Of a stretch of DNA of 64,000 bases, positions 61,290-64,000 are shown piece after piece (positions within the stretch are counted from its first letter, which is position 1; each line of letters opens with the position of its first letter). The DNA is from DASZOC01 sp035550975 (GTDB lineage Bacteria > Actinomycetota > CADDZG01 > WHSQ01). The notes under the pieces are model-generated. The model did no database searches and was not told where the DNA came from. It worked only from the letters and a program-made list of their open reading frames with translations. The position numbers and the translations under genes are program-made. The stretch lies in contig DASZOC010000085.1 in the NCBI GenBank assembly GCA_035550975.1, positions 1 to 64,000 of the forward strand, written 5' to 3'.

Positions 61290-61340
61290 CTTCTAAGAAG
61301 AAGTTTCCTAAAACAGAGTATTTCCCAACCCGGGAAATAC
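61290..61340 (-). promoter_or_regulatory. Operator and promoter of the AbiEi-like operon
   Basis: GTATTTCCC (61318-61326) and GGGAAATAC (61332-61340) are perfect 9-bp arms with a 5-nt spacer. A second, smaller repeat (ACTTCT...AGAAGT, 61290-61305) lies nearer the gene. On the minus strand TACTCT directly follows the large palindrome and may be the -10. This paired-repeat layout suits cooperative autoregulation by an AbiEi-type antitoxin. Confidence 0.7.
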
Positions 61341-61363
61341 GTCAATAGTGGCAATAGCCCTGG

Positions 61364-62290
61364 TCAGGAGCCATTTTCCTGACCATCGCCCTCGGAATCG
61401 CCCTTCGGAGTAATCCCAAGCTTTTCAAGCAAAAAGTCAACCAGAGTGGCCGGGGCGTACTGCTGAAGATCCAGGTAGCCGATTGTCGGAGGCAGGCCGT
61501 CTAGGTCCGTATCGTCGAAGCGGGCGGGGAGGATGTACTCGCTTTCCTCTTCAAGAGCCCGGGCAAGGGCGCTCCGTCGCTCGTGGCGGGTCCAGGGCTT
61601 CCGGGCATAGGCCTCTGACACGAACATCACGCAATACCGAGACGCCTTTCGATAGATGTAGTCGAGGTGCTCTGCGAGGTCCTTGCCCCAGAGCTTGACC
61701 GTTTCGTCGTCGTCGTAGAAAACCCTTACGCCGTGCTCCTTCAAACCCCCCGCCACCATCTCGACATACGAGCGCTCCTCCCCCGCGAACGAGAGACAAA
61801 CGTCGTACTCGAAGTCCGCTGCTTCCCTGGACGGTGGTTGAGGCGCGACCCGGACACTGGGCGCTAATGATTGAGGGATGTCGATCGGCTCCTGCAAGGA
61901 GCGCCGGCGAGCTTCGAGGGCCCGTAGATGTCGGAGTTCCTCATCGCGGCGCTTCTTGTCCTCCCGTTCCTCCTTCTTGCGATCCTGGTCGAGCGCGCGG
62001 GTGAGGGAGTTCTGGCCGTTCGTCAGTGATCGTTGTTTTCCCGCGATGTCCTTTGCATACTGAGCCGAGCGCTTGTCGTGTTGCGCCGCGCTTTCTTCCT
62101 TGCGCTGGATGTCCTTCAATTTCGATGACAGCGTCGAGGGGCTAGTCGATTTTGAGATTGAGTTGCTGATGCGTAGCGCGTCGCTTCGGTCCTTCGCAGC
62201 TTTGCCGGCTTCATCCGCCTCTTTCGCTCGAAGGCGAGCAATCTCGTCCGTCAGGCGGTCGACCTGATTGCGGTACATCGAAGAGGACAT
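61364..62290 (-). CDS. Coiled-coil TIR-domain protein
   Basis: A 308-residue protein. Residues about 5-135 are highly charged and predicted coiled coil (DRLTDEIARLRAKEADE; DRKKEEREDKKRRDEELRHLRALEARRR). The TIR domain is at about 160-291 (EYDVCLSFAGEERSYVEMVA; FYDDDETVKLWGKDL), with the putative NADase Glu237 in KPWTRHERRSA. Such proteins act as NAD+-consuming effectors of abortive defence. The ATG at 62290 was chosen because the upstream extension overlaps the integrase gene. It begins 10 bp after the integrase stop, so the two are probably co-transcribed. Confidence 0.88.
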   Translation of the reverse strand: MSSSMYRNQVDRLTDEIARLRAKEADEAGKAAKDRSDALRISNSISKSTSPSTLSSKLKDIQRKEESAAQHDKRSAQYAKDIAGKQRSLTNGQNSLTRALDQDRKKEEREDKKRRDEELRHLRALEARRRSLQEPIDIPQSLAPSVRVAPQPPSREAADFEYDVCLSFAGEERSYVEMVAGGLKEHGVRVFYDDDETVKLWGKDLAEHLDYIYRKASRYCVMFVSEAYARKPWTRHERRSALARALEEESEYILPARFDDTDLDGLPPTIGYLDLQQYAPATLVDFLLEKLGITPKGDSEGDGQENGS

Positions 62291-62300
62291 TGATCTCGCC

Positions 62301-63404
62301 TTATCCGCTCGCCCTAGAGGCCCGTTCTCGAGCCTCTGTGTACGCAGCGTCCAACCTGTCGCGGAGCTGCTCGGCGAGTGAGGGGAAAACATGGCTGTAG
62401 GTGTCGAGAGTGACGGTTGCGGAGGCGTGGCCGAGCATCTGCTGGACCTGCTTCACGTTGGCTCCGCTGGCGATCGCGATCGAGGCGGCGGAATGACGTA
62501 GGTCGTGAATTCGGACCTCTTGCTTGAGCCCTGCCGCTCGTAGCGACGGCTTGAAGTGGCGGCTGAGAAAGTTGCTGTGACGCATCGGCCCGCCATCCCG
62601 CGGTGAGAAGACCCACTTCTCTCTGCTCGGATACTGCGCTAGATGCTCCGCCAAGACTTTGCAGAGAAATTTCGGCAGTGGAACGGTCCGGTGTTCGCCG
62701 GTCTTGGTAGGCACGATCTCGACCCGGCCCCCGCCCGCTTCGGTCAGCGACTGTTTGACGTGCACGACCCCACGCAGGAGGTCCAGGTGCTCGACCTTCA
62801 GCCCAGCGAGCTCGCCCCACCGAAGTCCCGTGAAGCCTGCCGTGAGGATCAACGCCCGATAGCGCGGGTAGACAGTGCTCGCGAGACGATCGATCTCCTC
62901 GGGCGTTAGCACGTGCATCTCTTGGCGTTGCGACTTCGGTAGAGGGATCTTGGTCGCGGGACTGCGCGTGATCATTCGCGAACGCTCGGCCTCGCCAAGC
63001 ACGCGCGCCAACATCCGGTAGGCGTTTCGCACGGTTCCCGGGCCCACACCCTTCTTGGTGAGTTTCGCGATCCACGCTTGGATGTGAACTCGCTCGATCT
63101 GGCCCAAGGGGGCGTCCTCGAAGTAGGGAAGTACATGGATGCGGAGGAGCAGCTCGTAAGACGTCCGGGTCGAGGGCTTCAGGTGGACGGTTGTCTCTAG
63201 CCACCTGGCGGCGAACTCGCCGAACTTGACCTTGCTTCGTCGCGGGTCCGTCCAATCACCGCGCTGTTTCGCGGATTCGATGCTGTTAAGGAACGCCTTC
63301 GCCTCGGCCTTGGTTCGGAACGACTTCGAACGCTGCTTGCCGAGAGGATCGCGGTAGCTGGCGATGTAGCTGCCGCTCTTGTCGTTCTTGTTGACCCAGC
63401 CCAT
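62301..63404 (-). CDS. Tyrosine recombinase / phage-type integrase
   Basis: A 367-residue integrase. An Arm-type DNA-binding domain (residues about 1-55), a SAM-like core-binding domain (60-140) and the catalytic domain (160-350) are seen. Catalytic residues: Arg in GLRWGELAG, Lys in PTKTGEHRTVPLP, HDLRH, His in MLGHASATVT and Tyr in LDTYSHV. It would integrate an element at a tRNA gene. The ATG at 63404 overlaps the preceding stop by one base (TGATG), and GGGAGAT precedes it. No intact attachment site is seen beside it. Confidence 0.95.
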   Translation of the reverse strand: MGWVNKNDKSGSYIASYRDPLGKQRSKSFRTKAEAKAFLNSIESAKQRGDWTDPRRSKVKFGEFAARWLETTVHLKPSTRTSYELLLRIHVLPYFEDAPLGQIERVHIQAWIAKLTKKGVGPGTVRNAYRMLARVLGEAERSRMITRSPATKIPLPKSQRQEMHVLTPEEIDRLASTVYPRYRALILTAGFTGLRWGELAGLKVEHLDLLRGVVHVKQSLTEAGGGRVEIVPTKTGEHRTVPLPKFLCKVLAEHLAQYPSREKWVFSPRDGGPMRHSNFLSRHFKPSLRAAGLKQEVRIHDLRHSAASIAIASGANVKQVQQMLGHASATVTLDTYSHVFPSLAEQLRDRLDAAYTEARERASRASG

Positions 63405-64000
63405 CACCGATCTCCCTTCGTCCCGGCCTCCTTCTTTCGTTTCCGGTAGTCGCGTTGAGCCTGAACCTGAGCGCACCTCTTGGAGCAATAGAGGAGGCCC
63501 TCGGTTCGAGACCGCCCTTTCTCGCCGGCGCCGTTCACCTGTCTTACAAAGAGCCTCTGACACCTCTCGTTCTGGCACGTTCGGTACTCGGCGTTCTCGG
63601 TCATGTGCTCGTAGAGCTGATAAACGATCAATGAGTAGACCGGCGGCTGCGGATACTCGAACGGTTGCTTCCACGGCTCGGCACGCGGTGGAGTCTCCAT
63701 CTCACCCGCAGTGAATTCCTCACCGAAAGTCATGAACAAGTAACGGGTCATCGGTTGCAGCGCCGCGGTAATCCCAGAAGTCAGTGCTTCGATGCATGCT
63801 TCTTTGGTCCTCGGCTTCTTTATCCCGAAAGGCCCGCTCTCCCATCGATCGGGTGGTTCCTCGAGACCGTCTTCCCGGAACTGGATCCACAGTCGAGCGA
63901 GGTCGCGTATCCAAGCGATCGCGACTCTCTGCTCATCGATCAATTCGGCGGGAAACGGCTCGTTTTCGTAGATCTCATCGAAGCGAGTGAGGAAGTCCTC
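63404..64000 (-). CDS. Zinc-finger (CGNR-like) protein, 5' end cut by window edge
   Basis: At least 198 residues are visible; the frame is open to the right edge, so the start lies outside. The C-terminal 60 residues have a zinc-finger pattern: YRTCQNERCQRLFVRQ, then LLYCSKRCAQVQAQRDYRKRKKE, as in CGNR proteins. Such proteins often precede actinobacterial integrases and may be transcription regulators. Its stop overlaps the integrase start by one base. Confidence 0.75.
   Translation of the reverse strand, partial: EDFLTRFDEIYENEPFPAELIDEQRVAIAWIRDLARLWIQFREDGLEEPPDRWESGPFGIKKPRTKEACIEALTSGITAALQPMTRYLFMTFGEEFTAGEMETPPRAEPWKQPFEYPQPPVYSLIVYQLYEHMTENAEYRTCQNERCQRLFVRQVNGAGEKGRSRTEGLLYCSKRCAQVQAQRDYRKRKKEAGTKGDR

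Overview
This 64 kb window is a stretch of a high-GC actinobacterial chromosome. Evidence for Actinomycetota: a divergent trkA-trkA / OB-fold / APC permease block arranged as in Mycobacterium (the Rv2690c-Rv2694c neighbourhood), a Tad pilus locus with TadE-type and Flp-type pilins, GAF-ANTAR and LCP proteins, a K+-independent membrane pyrophosphatase, and many genes whose start codon sits 6-8 nt behind a TAnnnT -10 box, the layout of leaderless transcripts. I cannot name a genus; it looks like an uncultured, deep-branching lineage.

Positions 1 to about 31.8 kb look like core chromosome. In order: DedA protein; HD hydrolase and two TrkA K+ regulators; OB-fold protein and APC permease; hppA with a DtxR-type regulator; an anti-sigma/STAS pair; an LCP cell-wall ligase with a partner; a zinc peptidase; a seven-gene Tad pilus locus that includes an unusual TadE-like/VanY fusion and is preceded by a lytic transglycosylase; a DMT exporter; the D-glutamate catabolic pair dgcN-dgcA; HtpX; a second DMT exporter; SRPBCC protein; a divergent pair sharing overlapping -10 boxes; a second DUF192 protein; GAF-ANTAR; hemerythrin; and a znuACB-zur zinc operon with a Zur-type box.

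From about 31.9 to 50.3 kb the genome is modular. Three copies of a roughly 210-225 bp repeat (32.0, 40.9, 48.7 kb) and two short fragments each carry the 3' part of a selenocysteine tRNA. Between them lie gene sets that look secreted or signalling: ASH-repeat protein, 5'-nucleotidase, Ser/Thr kinase with beta-propeller, AAA ATPase; then subtilase, propeller lipoprotein, collagen-like protein, DUF3558 lipoprotein, and a NarL-type two-component pair; then a RelBE module and a methyltransferase. This pattern suggests repeated integration or recombination at a selC-type site.

From 51.9 kb to the end is a mobile and defence region. A tRNA-Arg(UCU) with a damaged acceptor stem and a detached 3' half of another tRNA-Arg at 56.9 kb flank an orphan 785-residue putative PD-(D/E)xK nuclease, a membrane protein, a DUF1508 protein and a broken DUF3800 gene. 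Then comes a translationally coupled operon (AbiEi-like regulator, nucleotidyltransferase, UvrD-family helicase, small protein) with a perfect operator palindrome, followed by a coiled-coil TIR protein 10 bp behind a tyrosine integrase and a zinc-finger protein cut by the window edge. The AbiE-like/UvrD operon beside the TIR gene is the best candidate for an undescribed system.
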